A DNA stretch of 54,774 bases, from NCBI GenBank assembly GCA_900768135.1, contig CAAGBT010000066.1:1-54774 (forward strand), in the 5' to 3' direction. The translations under genes were made by a program, and so were the position numbers. The stretch is from an uncultured Oscillospiraceae bacterium. GTDB taxonomy: Bacteria > Bacillota > Clostridia > Oscillospirales > Oscillospiraceae. A model generated the notes under the pieces. The model saw only the letters and a list, made by a program, of their open reading frames with translations. It had not been told where the DNA came from and made no database searches. Positions 24,984-33,959 of the stretch are shown one piece after another; the first letter of the stretch is position 1; each line of letters starts with the position of its first letter.

Positions 24984-26540
24984 TCAGCGCTTGATCTGGC
25001 GGATCACATCGATCACGCTGCCATCGCGGTACTCCACAATGCAGGCGACCTTATCCGTCGTTTCGATCGGTGCGGGTACGCCGGTCAGCGATTCGGCGAG
25101 TTGCTGCAGCTCCTCGATCGTCACCAGCTTGAGGCTTGTCTTCTCAAGGTCTTCCTTCAGCTCGGCATAATAGCGGTGCTTCGGATTGAGCGCAATGCCG
25201 GCCTCCGTTACGACCACCGCCACGGCCTCGCCGGGCGTGCAGCAGGTAAACACCCGCTTGGTGATCGACGGCGTGCGCCCGCGGATCACAGGCAGGCAGA
25301 CAACGCTGATATCAGCGCCTGCGGCCACATCCGGACCGCCGCCAAGTCCGCCCATCATCTCGCCGGAGGAACCGGTGAGAATATTGACATTGAAATCGGT
25401 ATCGACCTCCAGCGCAGCAAGAACGCCGAACGTCAGCTTATCGAGCATCGCGCCCTTGGTGAAGGCGTTAGAGTAAACGGCATTGTCGATCTCAAGAATG
25501 TTGGGGTTCTCCACGATCGCACGCGCAGCAACGGCGTCAAAGCTCTGGCTGCACTCCAGCACGCGCACAAGACCCTTTTTGTACATCTCAACGATGCTGG
25601 CGGTCATGCCGCCAAGCGCGAAGCTTGCGGTGATGCCCTTCTCCTCCATGTTCTGCGCCAAATAGTTCGTGCAGGCGATGGAGATGGCGCCGGCGCCGGT
25701 CTGGAAGCCGAAGCCGTTCTGGAAGCGGCGGGAGGCTGCCATCACATCCGCCGCGCGCTTGGCAATCATCAGGTCGCGCGGGTTCTTGGTCATGCGCGCC
25801 GCGCCCTTGCCGATCTTGGCCGGGTCGCCGATCTGATCGACCTTGACCACCACGTCCACATACTGCTGGGAAATGCTGGCAGGCGCGCAGGGATAGTCTA
25901 CCAGATAGTCTGTAATAACAACGACCTTGCCGGCGCTGCGCTCGTCGATGAAGGAATAGCCGAGCGAGCCGCAGGCATTGGGGCCGATCTGGCCGGTGGC
26001 GTTGCCGTATTCATCCGCTGCGGAGGCCCCGATGAAGGCAACATCGATCGCAAGCTCCCCGGCCTCGATCGCACGGGGACGCGCGCCATGGGGGCGCAGG
26101 ATCACCGGTGTGTTCATCAGTCCCTGCAGCACAGCATCGCCAAGCTCGCCGCGGATGCCGCTGGCTTCAATGCGGTCGATCGTGCCGTCCTTGACAAAAT
26201 CAACGATAGACGGATTTTTGATGTTGACGACCGCGCTGGGCGCAAACTTCAGGTGCTTGATGCCAAGATTCTTGATCGCGGTCAGCACCTGGCCGATGAT
26301 CATATCGCCCTCGCGGAAGCTGTGGTGGAAGGAGATGGTCATGCCGTCCTTCAGCCCCACGCGCTTGATCGCCTCCTCCAGCGAGGAGGCCAGCTTCTGG
26401 GTGTCCGATGTGGACTTGCCTGCGCAGCGGAGCGTGTGGATGGGCGTGGTGGGCGCTTCGCCGGCGTAGGCGCCGGTATAGGGCCTTACCTTATAGTTCC
26501 CGATCTGTTCGGGGATCTCGCGGCCAACTGCATTGATCAT
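24984..26540 (-). CDS. citF: Citrate/citramalate lyase alpha subunit (CoA-transferase)
   Basis: A 518-aa alpha subunit, the acyl-ACP:substrate transferase that exchanges acetyl on the carrier protein for the incoming acid. Family features include ISFHHSFREGD, LGGMTASIVEMYKKGLVRVLECSQSFD, and GEMMGGLGGGPDVAAGADISVVCLPVIRGRTPS. The length is as in CitF. It is one base from citE, forming the citDEF order. No citrate carrier or oxaloacetate decarboxylase gene is nearby, and a mesaconase and methylaspartate lyase are in the same locus, so I favour citramalate lyase. Confidence 0.93.
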   Translation of the reverse strand: MINAVGREIPEQIGNYKVRPYTGAYAGEAPTTPIHTLRCAGKSTSDTQKLASSLEEAIKRVGLKDGMTISFHHSFREGDMIIGQVLTAIKNLGIKHLKFAPSAVVNIKNPSIVDFVKDGTIDRIEASGIRGELGDAVLQGLMNTPVILRPHGARPRAIEAGELAIDVAFIGASAADEYGNATGQIGPNACGSLGYSFIDERSAGKVVVITDYLVDYPCAPASISQQYVDVVVKVDQIGDPAKIGKGAARMTKNPRDLMIAKRAADVMAASRRFQNGFGFQTGAGAISIACTNYLAQNMEEKGITASFALGGMTASIVEMYKKGLVRVLECSQSFDAVAARAIVENPNILEIDNAVYSNAFTKGAMLDKLTFGVLAALEVDTDFNVNILTGSSGEMMGGLGGGPDVAAGADISVVCLPVIRGRTPSITKRVFTCCTPGEAVAVVVTEAGIALNPKHRYYAELKEDLEKTSLKLVTIEELQQLAESLTGVPAPIETTDKVACIVEYRDGSVIDVIRQIKR

Positions 26541-26541
26541 C

Positions 26542-27447
26542 TCAGATCACCAACCCTTCCGTTTTGATGCCGGCAGCCTTCGCCTGCGCAAGCGTGGTGA
26601 GCGCGCGCAGCTCCATCGGCTTGTCGATCATGCCGCCGTCGAGCGTAACGGCGCCCTTGCCTTCCTTCTTGCCCTTTTCCACAGCATCAAGCACGCGCAG
26701 CGCGTACTTGATCTCCTTCATGCTGGGCGTGAAGTAGCTGTTCACGATGTCGATCTGGCGGGGATGGACCACGGTCTTGCCGTCGAAGCCAAGGTTCTTG
26801 GCAAGGGCGGCGTCCTCGCGCAGACCCTCTTCATCGTTAATGTCGCTGAAAACGATATCCAGCGCGTCTACGCCGGCGGCGCGGCAGGCCAGCAGCACGG
26901 CGTTGCGGGCGTAGAAGACCTCAAGTCCCTTCTTGGTGCGCTGCGCCTTCAGGCTTGCAGTCAGATCCTCGGCGGCTGTGGCAAGCGCCACAACGCGGGG
27001 ATCCGATTCAGCGATCTCTCTTGCATTGAGAACGCCCATGTAGGATTCGATGTTGCAGATCAGCTCGATCTTGCCGACCTCAAGGCCGACCTTCTCTTCA
27101 ATCTCTGCAATGCGGCGGGAAATATTCTGCACCTCTCTGGCGTACTCAACCTTGGGGATGCGGATGCAGTCGGGATTGGCGCGGACGGCAGCCTGCAGGT
27201 CATCCTCCAGATACTCCGAGTAGATGCCGTTAACGCGGATCACGACATACTTGTCCTTGGGGCGGTGTTCCTTAAGCATCTGGTAGATCAGCAGGCGCGC
27301 CGCGTCCTTTTCGCTGGCGGGAACAGAGTCCTCCATGTCGTAGATCAGCATATCTTCGTTATAGAAGACCGCCTGGATCATATTAACAGGATTGCTGCCG
27401 CTGGCATACAGGCCGGTTCTTTTCAGATGGATGGTCTTCTCAGACAT
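26542..27447 (-). CDS. citE: Citrate/citramalate lyase beta subunit
   Basis: A 301-aa beta subunit of the HpcH/HpaI aldolase-like fold, which cleaves the acyl-ACP intermediate to acetyl-ACP and a 2-oxo acid (oxaloacetate for citrate, pyruvate for citramalate). YDMEDSVPASEKDAAR and the DIVFSDINDEEGL segment match CitE. ATG 27447 is chosen because GGAGGGTGCCTGCA precedes it; nine upstream codons overlap citD. It overlaps the end of citD by 8 bases. Confidence 0.93.
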   Translation of the reverse strand: MSEKTIHLKRTGLYASGSNPVNMIQAVFYNEDMLIYDMEDSVPASEKDAARLLIYQMLKEHRPKDKYVVIRVNGIYSEYLEDDLQAAVRANPDCIRIPKVEYAREVQNISRRIAEIEEKVGLEVGKIELICNIESYMGVLNAREIAESDPRVVALATAAEDLTASLKAQRTKKGLEVFYARNAVLLACRAAGVDALDIVFSDINDEEGLREDAALAKNLGFDGKTVVHPRQIDIVNSYFTPSMKEIKYALRVLDAVEKGKKEGKGAVTLDGGMIDKPMELRALTTLAQAKAAGIKTEGLVI

Positions 27448-27742
27448 TGCAGGCACCCTCCTTCGACCAGTCATAGCTTTGCTCTGCCGCGCGGCAGACG
27501 GCGCACTGCACGCGGGCGCGAATCACACAGTCAAGCGCGCCGCGGTCAAGAATGCTGACCTCCGCGCCATGGACCTCCATCTCCTCCAGCACGCTTTCCA
27601 CGGTCTTGAGGATGGAGTCGCCGAACATGAGCTTTACATCGCTCTGAAGATCGATCTGGTTTTTGCCTTCACCAGGGCGAATGGTCACCATGCAGTCGCT
27701 GGATTCCATCGTGCCGGCAACAGCAGGCTTTTTGATTTCCAT
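27440..27742 (-). CDS. citD: Citrate/citramalate lyase acyl carrier protein
   Basis: A 100-aa gamma subunit. The segment AGTMESSDCMVTI near residues 9-21 contains the serine that carries the phosphoribosyl-dephospho-CoA arm in the family. The DLQSDVKLMFGDSI stretch is also conserved. It is the first gene of citDEF, 31 bases after the ene-reductase fusion gene. Confidence 0.93.
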   Translation of the reverse strand: MEIKKPAVAGTMESSDCMVTIRPGEGKNQIDLQSDVKLMFGDSILKTVESVLEEMEVHGAEVSILDRGALDCVIRARVQCAVCRAAEQSYDWSKEGACNV

Positions 27743-27773
27743 GATGTTACCTCTTTATCGATTAAAATGTTTC

Positions 27774-30254
27774 TTACAGGATCTCCATGTTGGACAGCGC
27801 GTCGCAGCGCAGGCAGCGGCCCGCCTCGCAGTGCGCCTCTTCGTCGCTCAGGCCCTTGTAGCAGGGAGCAAACGGATCGCAGCTCTTGCAGCCGGCGTAC
27901 TTCTCTTCCGCTCTGGGCGTGGGCGCTTCGTTCAGCTCGTGGGTCTTCACGCGGTCTTCGCCGGACTTGACAGCCACGACCTGACCGCTGCCGCCGAGAT
28001 AGGCGTCGATGGAGCCGGCAGCGACCTTACCGCCGCTGACGCACTGCACCACGTTGAGCAGGCGGCCTGCGCCCAGGCAGTCGCCGGCGGCAAACACATA
28101 GGGCAGCGCGGTATGGCCCGCATTCAGTCCCGCGATGCCGCGTGCGTGGACGATCTCGCCGAGAGCGCCCTCGGTGTTCTCCGGCAGGACAACGCCCTGT
28201 CCGGCAGCGGCAATGATATAGTCGGCATGAACGGTGATCTTATCGTTCTCATCGAATTCCGGCGCGAATTTGCCATCGTTGATGACGGACAGGCACTTCT
28301 TGAACACGATGCCGGAGGCGGCGCCATTTTCAGACAGCACCTCGACAGGACCCCAGCCCGGATTGGTGGAAACGCCCTCGCTGTAGCCATCCTCGACCTC
28401 TTCCTTGTCGGCGGGCATGGCGGCGGCGTCCTCAAGGCAGAAGACCTGCGCCGTGGCTGCGCCAAGGCGCTTGGCCGTTCTGGCCGCATCATACGCAACG
28501 TTGCCGCCGCCGATGATGACGATGCGCTTGCCGGTGATATCGGGCGCTTCCTTGGCGGCGACCTCGCGCAGGAACTCCAGCGCGCTCATCACACCGGAAA
28601 CGCTGCTGTTGCCCATCGGGGGGATCTTGCCCAGCTGCGCGCCGAGGCCCAGGAAGATCGCGTCAAACCCATCGGCGCGGAGGCTCTCGATGGTGAAATC
28701 CTTGCCCAGCGCCTTCTCTGTGACAAACTTGATGCCCATCTTGCGGTAAACGTCAAGCTCTCTGGCAAGCAGCTCCTTGGGCAGGCGGTAAGCAGGGATG
28801 CCATAATACAGCGCGCCGCCCAGCTCCTTCTTGGATTCGTACACGGTAACGTCGTAGCCGTTCAGGCAGAGATAATACGCGCAGGACAGGCCGGACGGGC
28901 CGGAGCCGACAACGGCAATGCGCTTGCCGTTGGCAGGCGCAACAGCAGGAACGGGAAATTCCTCGCCTGCCTCCACGATCTTGTCGCAGGCGTAGCGTTT
29001 GAGCGCGCGGATAGACACCGGTTCATCGACCTTCACGCGGCGGTTGCACATCGTCTCGCAGATGTGCGTGCAGATACGGCCGCAGATGGTCGGCAGCGGG
29101 TTCTCGCGCTGGATGATGGAATAGGCGTTCTGATACTCGCCATGATACACGCTGTCCACATACAGGGGAATCTCCACGTTCGCCGGGCAGGTGTTCTGGC
29201 AGGTGTAGCGCATACAATGAACATACGGCTCCATGCCGCGGTAGAGGCACTCGTTGCAGGCGAGGCAGCGCTTGACCAGATCATAGCGGCCAGCCTTGAC
29301 CTTCTGTACCCACATCGCATCCGCGATCAGCGGGCGGGCGATCGCCACCATATCCGCGCGGCCCTCGTCGATCACAGACTCGGCAAACCTGGGATTGTTG
29401 CCGATCTTGCCGACGGTAATGATGGGAACCTTAACGTACTTCTTGATATCCTCGGCCAGATAGACGTTCGGGCCGTCGGGATACTCGCCGGTAGGCTTGC
29501 CGCGCTTGTCGCTGTAGCCTTCAACAGGCGAATCATCGAAGCGGACGCCCGCAGAAACATCGAGGCAGTCGATTCCGTTCTCCTCCATCGCCTTGGCGAA
29601 AATGCGGGTCTGCACCAGCGTATTGCCGCCAACGATGAATTCCTCGGCGCTGAAGCGTGCAAACAGCGGATAATCCGGCCCCACAACCTTGCGGATACGG
29701 CGCAGGATCTCCAGATGGATGGACATACGGCCGTAAATATCGCCGCCGAACTCATCGGTTCTGGTATTGGTGCGGCGGGAGAGGAAGTCCGCCAGCGTAT
29801 AGGTGTGTGCGCAATGAATCTCAATGGCATCGAAGCCGGCCTCGACCGCGCGGCGCGCGCCGTCAACGAACTGGTCGATCATGTGGTAGCACTCTTCCTT
29901 GGTCAGGTCAGCGGGGACCTTGCCGCTGTTATGGATCGCATGGGCGATCTGCAGACCGATGAGGCAGTTTTCCTTGTGAACGGCGTCAACCAGGCGCTTA
30001 AGTCCCTCAACGTGGCCGTCGTTGCTGATCTGAAGGCGTCTGCCGCCGTGGATATACTTGGGGCAAACGCTGGTATGTTCCGTCATGATCATGCCAACAC
30101 CGGAACGGGCGCGGGCAACATAATGGTCGATCGTGTCCTGCGTGACAATGCCGCCGGGGCCGGCAGAGTTGGAGAACATCGGGGACATAATGATGCGGTT
30201 GGGGATTACGAGCTTATTGACCGTAATGGGCGTAAACAACTTCGAACTGTTCAT
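27774..30254 (-). CDS. Ene-reductase (OYE-type) fused to GltD-like FeS/FAD module
   Basis: An 826-aa flavoprotein, longer than the usual ~640-670 aa enoate/2,4-dienoyl-CoA reductases. Residues ~1-335 are an old-yellow-enzyme TIM barrel (IHCAHTYTLADFLSRRTNTR). A cysteine cluster follows (CLACNECLYRG with later Cys), then a GltD/DPYD-type double [4Fe-4S] domain (CPANVEIPLYV, CGRICTHICETMC). After it come an FAD Rossmann motif (AVVGSGPSGLSCAYY), an NAD(P) motif (IIGGGNVAYDAA) and a C-terminal Cys tail (CKSCDPFAPC, CEAGRCLRC). It would reduce an activated C=C bond with NAD(P)H or ferredoxin-linked electrons. ATG 30254 is chosen over upstream codons because the family N-terminus begins there. Confidence 0.85.
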   Translation of the reverse strand: MNSSKLFTPITVNKLVIPNRIIMSPMFSNSAGPGGIVTQDTIDHYVARARSGVGMIMTEHTSVCPKYIHGGRRLQISNDGHVEGLKRLVDAVHKENCLIGLQIAHAIHNSGKVPADLTKEECYHMIDQFVDGARRAVEAGFDAIEIHCAHTYTLADFLSRRTNTRTDEFGGDIYGRMSIHLEILRRIRKVVGPDYPLFARFSAEEFIVGGNTLVQTRIFAKAMEENGIDCLDVSAGVRFDDSPVEGYSDKRGKPTGEYPDGPNVYLAEDIKKYVKVPIITVGKIGNNPRFAESVIDEGRADMVAIARPLIADAMWVQKVKAGRYDLVKRCLACNECLYRGMEPYVHCMRYTCQNTCPANVEIPLYVDSVYHGEYQNAYSIIQRENPLPTICGRICTHICETMCNRRVKVDEPVSIRALKRYACDKIVEAGEEFPVPAVAPANGKRIAVVGSGPSGLSCAYYLCLNGYDVTVYESKKELGGALYYGIPAYRLPKELLARELDVYRKMGIKFVTEKALGKDFTIESLRADGFDAIFLGLGAQLGKIPPMGNSSVSGVMSALEFLREVAAKEAPDITGKRIVIIGGGNVAYDAARTAKRLGAATAQVFCLEDAAAMPADKEEVEDGYSEGVSTNPGWGPVEVLSENGAASGIVFKKCLSVINDGKFAPEFDENDKITVHADYIIAAAGQGVVLPENTEGALGEIVHARGIAGLNAGHTALPYVFAAGDCLGAGRLLNVVQCVSGGKVAAGSIDAYLGGSGQVVAVKSGEDRVKTHELNEAPTPRAEEKYAGCKSCDPFAPCYKGLSDEEAHCEAGRCLRCDALSNMEIL

Positions 30255-30274
30255 TGGCGTAAGTACCTCTTCCC

Positions 30275-30760
30275 TTATTTTTTCTTGTCTCGGAGTTCCT
30301 GGATCTTTGCAGCCGCAGTGTGGATCGCATCGGAGAACTGCAGGTAGCCCGTGCATCTGCACAGATGGCCGGAAAGCTCGCTGCGGATCTGTTCGTCAGT
30401 CGGATGATCGTATTTGTCCAGCAGAGCCTTGGCGCTTAAAATCACGCCCGGGATGCAGAAGCCGCACTGCACTGCGCCCGCTTCCACAAAGGACTGCTGC
30501 ACAAAGCTGAGATCCTCGTCATAGTCGAGTCCCTCGATGGTGACGACCTTTTTGCCGTTGACCTTGGCGGCGGGTACGGTGCAGGAGTTGACCGGCCGGC
30601 CGTCGATCAGCACGGTACAGGCGCCGCACTCGCTCTCCTCGCAGCCCATCTTCGTCCCCGTCAGGAGGAGCTTTTCGCGCAGCAAACGCAGAAGAGTCTC
30701 CTGCGGCTCAACGGCGACCGTGGTGTCCTTGCCATTCAGATTAAAGGTAATGTTCTGCAT
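30275..30760 (-). CDS. Molybdenum hydroxylase, [2Fe-2S] subunit
   Basis: A 161-aa small subunit of the xanthine dehydrogenase/CO dehydrogenase family that relays electrons from the molybdenum site to FAD. Both clusters are seen: CEESECGACTVLIDGRPVNSC (plant-ferredoxin type) and CGFCIPG with CRCTGY. ATG 30760 is used (MQNITFNLNG). It follows the FAD subunit by 8 bases, completing a large-medium-small gene order. Confidence 0.93.
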   Translation of the reverse strand: MQNITFNLNGKDTTVAVEPQETLLRLLREKLLLTGTKMGCEESECGACTVLIDGRPVNSCTVPAAKVNGKKVVTIEGLDYDEDLSFVQQSFVEAGAVQCGFCIPGVILSAKALLDKYDHPTDEQIRSELSGHLCRCTGYLQFSDAIHTAAAKIQELRDKKK

Positions 30761-30768
30761 AGCTTGCC

Positions 30769-31656
30769 TCACTTTTCTTCCGCATCTGCGGCAATACGCG
30801 CAAGCGCCTGCTCAACGGCGCGCTCGACCAGCGTGCCGATCAGTTCCGTGCGGTATGCGCCGGAGCCGCGCAGTTTGCTGTCGCGGGGGTGGATCTCGGT
30901 CTTGACGCATTCGCCCGCCTCGGCAGCAAGCGCCTTGTCGCCAAGCGCGCGGCCGGTCAGCAGCTGCTCGGTCGCCTTCGCGCGATACGGGACGACCGCC
31001 ACGGGAGACGCGACGACACGCGCCTCGGCGATCGCGCCGTTTTCAGCGATCAGCTCAACCGATACGTTCGCAACGGGCAGCGCCAGGGAGTTACGCGGGG
31101 CGATCCGCTGGTAAGCGGTCGCAAACTTCTTTTTGGGAATGGGGATCATGATCCTGGTCATGATCTCGGCGCCCGGATCGACCACGCTGCGGCCCACGCC
31201 GAGAAACAGGCTCTCAACGGGAACAGTGCGGCGGCCCTCCTGCGACAGGATCTCGCAGGACGCGCCCAGCGCGACAAAGTTCACGCTGGAGTCGGCTGCG
31301 GGCTGGGCGCTGACGATATTGCCGCCTACGGTGCCGATATTGCGGGTCTGCGGCGCGCCCACGCTGCCGCAGCCCTGTGCAAGATTGGGGAAATAGCGGT
31401 TGACGAGCGCATTTTCTGCAACCTCGCTGTGCGTCACGCCGGCGCCGATCACGAGCATCCCGTCTTTTTCCTCAATGCCATGCAGCTCTTCGATGGCGTC
31501 CACATCCACCAGCGCCGCCGGCTGCTTCTTTCCGTGCTTCATCCACAGAACAAGGTCAGTTCCGCCGGACATCAGCATCGCCTTGCCCTGATAGGACTTC
31601 AGCATCTCAACGGCTTCTTCCGCCGTCTTCGGATACAGGTATACTTCCGGCTTCAT
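30769..31656 (-). CDS. Molybdenum hydroxylase, FAD subunit
   Basis: A 295-aa medium subunit. It has the FAD-binding pattern AMLMSGGTDLVLWMKHG near 30 and RNIGTVGGNIVSAQPAADSS near 105-125, followed by a CoxM C-terminal domain (GSGAYRTELIGTLVERAVEQAL). It passes electrons from the iron-sulfur subunit to the acceptor. It is one base from the large subunit gene. Confidence 0.92.
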   Translation of the reverse strand: MKPEVYLYPKTAEEAVEMLKSYQGKAMLMSGGTDLVLWMKHGKKQPAALVDVDAIEELHGIEEKDGMLVIGAGVTHSEVAENALVNRYFPNLAQGCGSVGAPQTRNIGTVGGNIVSAQPAADSSVNFVALGASCEILSQEGRRTVPVESLFLGVGRSVVDPGAEIMTRIMIPIPKKKFATAYQRIAPRNSLALPVANVSVELIAENGAIAEARVVASPVAVVPYRAKATEQLLTGRALGDKALAAEAGECVKTEIHPRDSKLRGSGAYRTELIGTLVERAVEQALARIAADAEEK

Positions 31657-31657
31657 T

Positions 31658-33937
31658 TTACTGCCCCTCCTTTTTCTTTTCGGGGTGAAGCGCCCAGAAG
31701 ACCTCCTCGGGAGTAACGGGCAGGTTTCTGATCTTCACACCGCAGGCGTTTTCAATCGCATTGCAGATGGCGGGACCGGTGGGAATGAGCGTCGGCTCGC
31801 CGATGCCCTTTGCGCCGTAAGGTCCGCCGGGGTTATCGGTTTCAACAATGAAGCTCTTGACCGGCGGCATATCCTTCATCGTCATGATCGTGTACTTGTG
31901 CAGGCCGTCCATCAGGGGCTTGCCGTGGTCGAACAGCTGGTTCTCATACAGCGTCCAGCCGATGCCCTGAGCCACGCCGCCGTTGATCTGGCCGATCACG
32001 CCGTTGGCGTTGATGACCTTGCCCACATCGTGCGCGGCGGTCACGCGAAGCACCTTGCACACGCCGGTGCGGGTATCGACCTCGACCTCAACGCCCTGCG
32101 CGCCGAAGGAATAGCCGCTGGAGTAGTCGCCGTAGCCGGTGGAATCGGCGCCAACGGTAGCCGGCTCATGCACAAAGTGCGCCGACAGAGGAATGCCCTT
32201 GTTGGTGCGGATCGCCTCGTTGGCCGCCTGCTTGAAGGTAACGAATTTGCTGGGGTCGCTGGTGTAGAATATCCTGCCGTCCTTGATGTCGAGCATATTG
32301 GTGTGCATCCCGAGCATCTGCCCGGCAACCTCCAGCACCTGTTCGCGCACAACATCGGCGCACTTTTTCACCGCGCTGCCGCCAAGCGTCGTCACGCGGC
32401 TGGAATAGGTACCCATGCCGAACGGGCAGGTATCCGTATCCAGCGGCATTACGGTCACATCGTCGATATCGATGCCCAGCTCCTCCGCCGCAATCTGTGC
32501 GAAAACGGTATTTGCGCCCTGGCCAAGGTTGGCCTCGCCGGAGAAAACGAACACACGCCCATCCTCATGAATGCGGATAATGGCTGCCGAGCCATCGAAC
32601 TTGCTGCCGCCGCGGTTGCCGGAAACATGGACCATCGCGCAGGTGGCTACGCCGCGCTTGATATAGCCGTTGGGATCCTCGGCGGGGAGACGGTCCTTTT
32701 TGATCTCGCGGTCGGCGATCTCAATGCACTCGGCAAGGCCGCAGCTCTTGAGCTTCCAGCCGTGAATGGTCAGATCGCCCTGGCGGGAGCAGTTTTTCAG
32801 GCGGACTTCGGTGGGATCAAGCCCCATCTTCTTGCTGCACTCATCGATAAAGCATTCGAGCGCGTAGTGCGCCTGGCTGTTGCCGTAGCCGCGGAAGCCG
32901 CTGGTCGGCAGCAGGTTGGTGTAAACCAGGTAGGAATCCGTTTTGGTGGACTTAAAGCGGTACAGGCAGTCTGTGCGGATGGACATATTGTTCATGATCT
33001 TGGAGGCTGCCCAGGTATACGCGCCGTTGTCGCCGATGATGGTAGCCTGCTTGGCGACCATCGTGCCGTCCTTCATAAAGCCCATCTTCAGGTGGATCTT
33101 CGGCGCTACGCGCGGGCGGGAGGTCAGCAGATCCTCCTCGCGCGAGAGAACATACTTGACATATCTGCCGGTCTTTTGGGCAAGAATGGCGATAATCGGA
33201 TGGAAATTGCGGATCCAGATCTTCGCGCCGAAGCCGCCGCCGACAAACGGGACCTTGACTTCGATCTGCGAAACGCCTATGCCCAGCGCCTTGGCAATCT
33301 CATTGCGCGCCTGGAACGCCGCCTGAATGCAGGTGTAGACCGTCAGGCGTCCGTTCGTCTCCCAGTTTGCAATGGCGCCCATCGGCTCCATCGGCAGGCC
33401 GCTGACGCGGTGGGTAGAGAAATCCTGCTCGAAAACGTAGTCGCAGGCCGCAAAGTCCGCTTCCACGTCGCCGCGCTGGAAGTGATATTCCTTGGCAATG
33501 TTGCCGGGCTTATCGTCGTGAACCAGCGGAGAACCGGGTTCCATCGCCTTGATCACGTCGTCTACGACCGGCAGAAGCTCATACTGCACATCGATGAGCC
33601 GGATCGCCTCCTCGGCGATCTCCTCGGTCTCGGCCGCAACGGCCGCCACCTCGTCGCCGACATAGCGAACCTTGTCTACGGCAAGGATGTTGACATCGGC
33701 AACATCAAGGCCGAACTTGTTGGGCGGGCAGTCCGCCGCTGTGATCACGGCGTGAACGCCGGGCAGCGCGGCCGCCTTCGATGTATCGATACTGACGATG
33801 CGCGCATGGGGGTGCGGCGAACGCAGTATCTTGGCATGAAGCATACCGGGGAAGGTCAGGTCGTCTACATATTTTGCCTTGCCTGTAACCTTCTCCTTTG
33901 CGTCGATAAAGCTCTGTTTATGACCTATGTATTTCAT
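31658..33937 (-). CDS. Molybdenum hydroxylase, large catalytic subunit
   Basis: A 759-aa molybdopterin-binding subunit. Family motifs are VGGGFGAKIW, GFRGYGNSQAHYALE, GEANLGQGANTVFAQ and the catalytic glutamate in KGIGEPTLIPTGPAI near the C-terminus. Such enzymes hydroxylate a carbon next to ring nitrogen (xanthine, nicotinate, isoquinoline) or an aldehyde. With enamidase-like and 6-hydroxynicotinate-reductase-like genes nearby, a heteroaromatic substrate is likely; it differs from Eubacterium barkeri nicotinate dehydrogenase, whose large subunit is split. ATG 33937 follows TAGGAGATATGCC. Confidence 0.92.
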   Translation of the reverse strand: MKYIGHKQSFIDAKEKVTGKAKYVDDLTFPGMLHAKILRSPHPHARIVSIDTSKAAALPGVHAVITAADCPPNKFGLDVADVNILAVDKVRYVGDEVAAVAAETEEIAEEAIRLIDVQYELLPVVDDVIKAMEPGSPLVHDDKPGNIAKEYHFQRGDVEADFAACDYVFEQDFSTHRVSGLPMEPMGAIANWETNGRLTVYTCIQAAFQARNEIAKALGIGVSQIEVKVPFVGGGFGAKIWIRNFHPIIAILAQKTGRYVKYVLSREEDLLTSRPRVAPKIHLKMGFMKDGTMVAKQATIIGDNGAYTWAASKIMNNMSIRTDCLYRFKSTKTDSYLVYTNLLPTSGFRGYGNSQAHYALECFIDECSKKMGLDPTEVRLKNCSRQGDLTIHGWKLKSCGLAECIEIADREIKKDRLPAEDPNGYIKRGVATCAMVHVSGNRGGSKFDGSAAIIRIHEDGRVFVFSGEANLGQGANTVFAQIAAEELGIDIDDVTVMPLDTDTCPFGMGTYSSRVTTLGGSAVKKCADVVREQVLEVAGQMLGMHTNMLDIKDGRIFYTSDPSKFVTFKQAANEAIRTNKGIPLSAHFVHEPATVGADSTGYGDYSSGYSFGAQGVEVEVDTRTGVCKVLRVTAAHDVGKVINANGVIGQINGGVAQGIGWTLYENQLFDHGKPLMDGLHKYTIMTMKDMPPVKSFIVETDNPGGPYGAKGIGEPTLIPTGPAICNAIENACGVKIRNLPVTPEEVFWALHPEKKKEGQ

Positions 33938-33959
33938 GGCATATCTCCTAATTACTTGC

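Noticed and set aside
22439..27742. Classical citrate fermentation operon
   Set aside because: No citrate carrier, oxaloacetate decarboxylase or CitAB-type sensor is present and the lyase genes continue a methylaspartate/mesaconate locus.
27663..30347. 894-codon plus-strand open frame
   Set aside because: Antisense of the ene-reductase fusion, with no domain pattern of its own.
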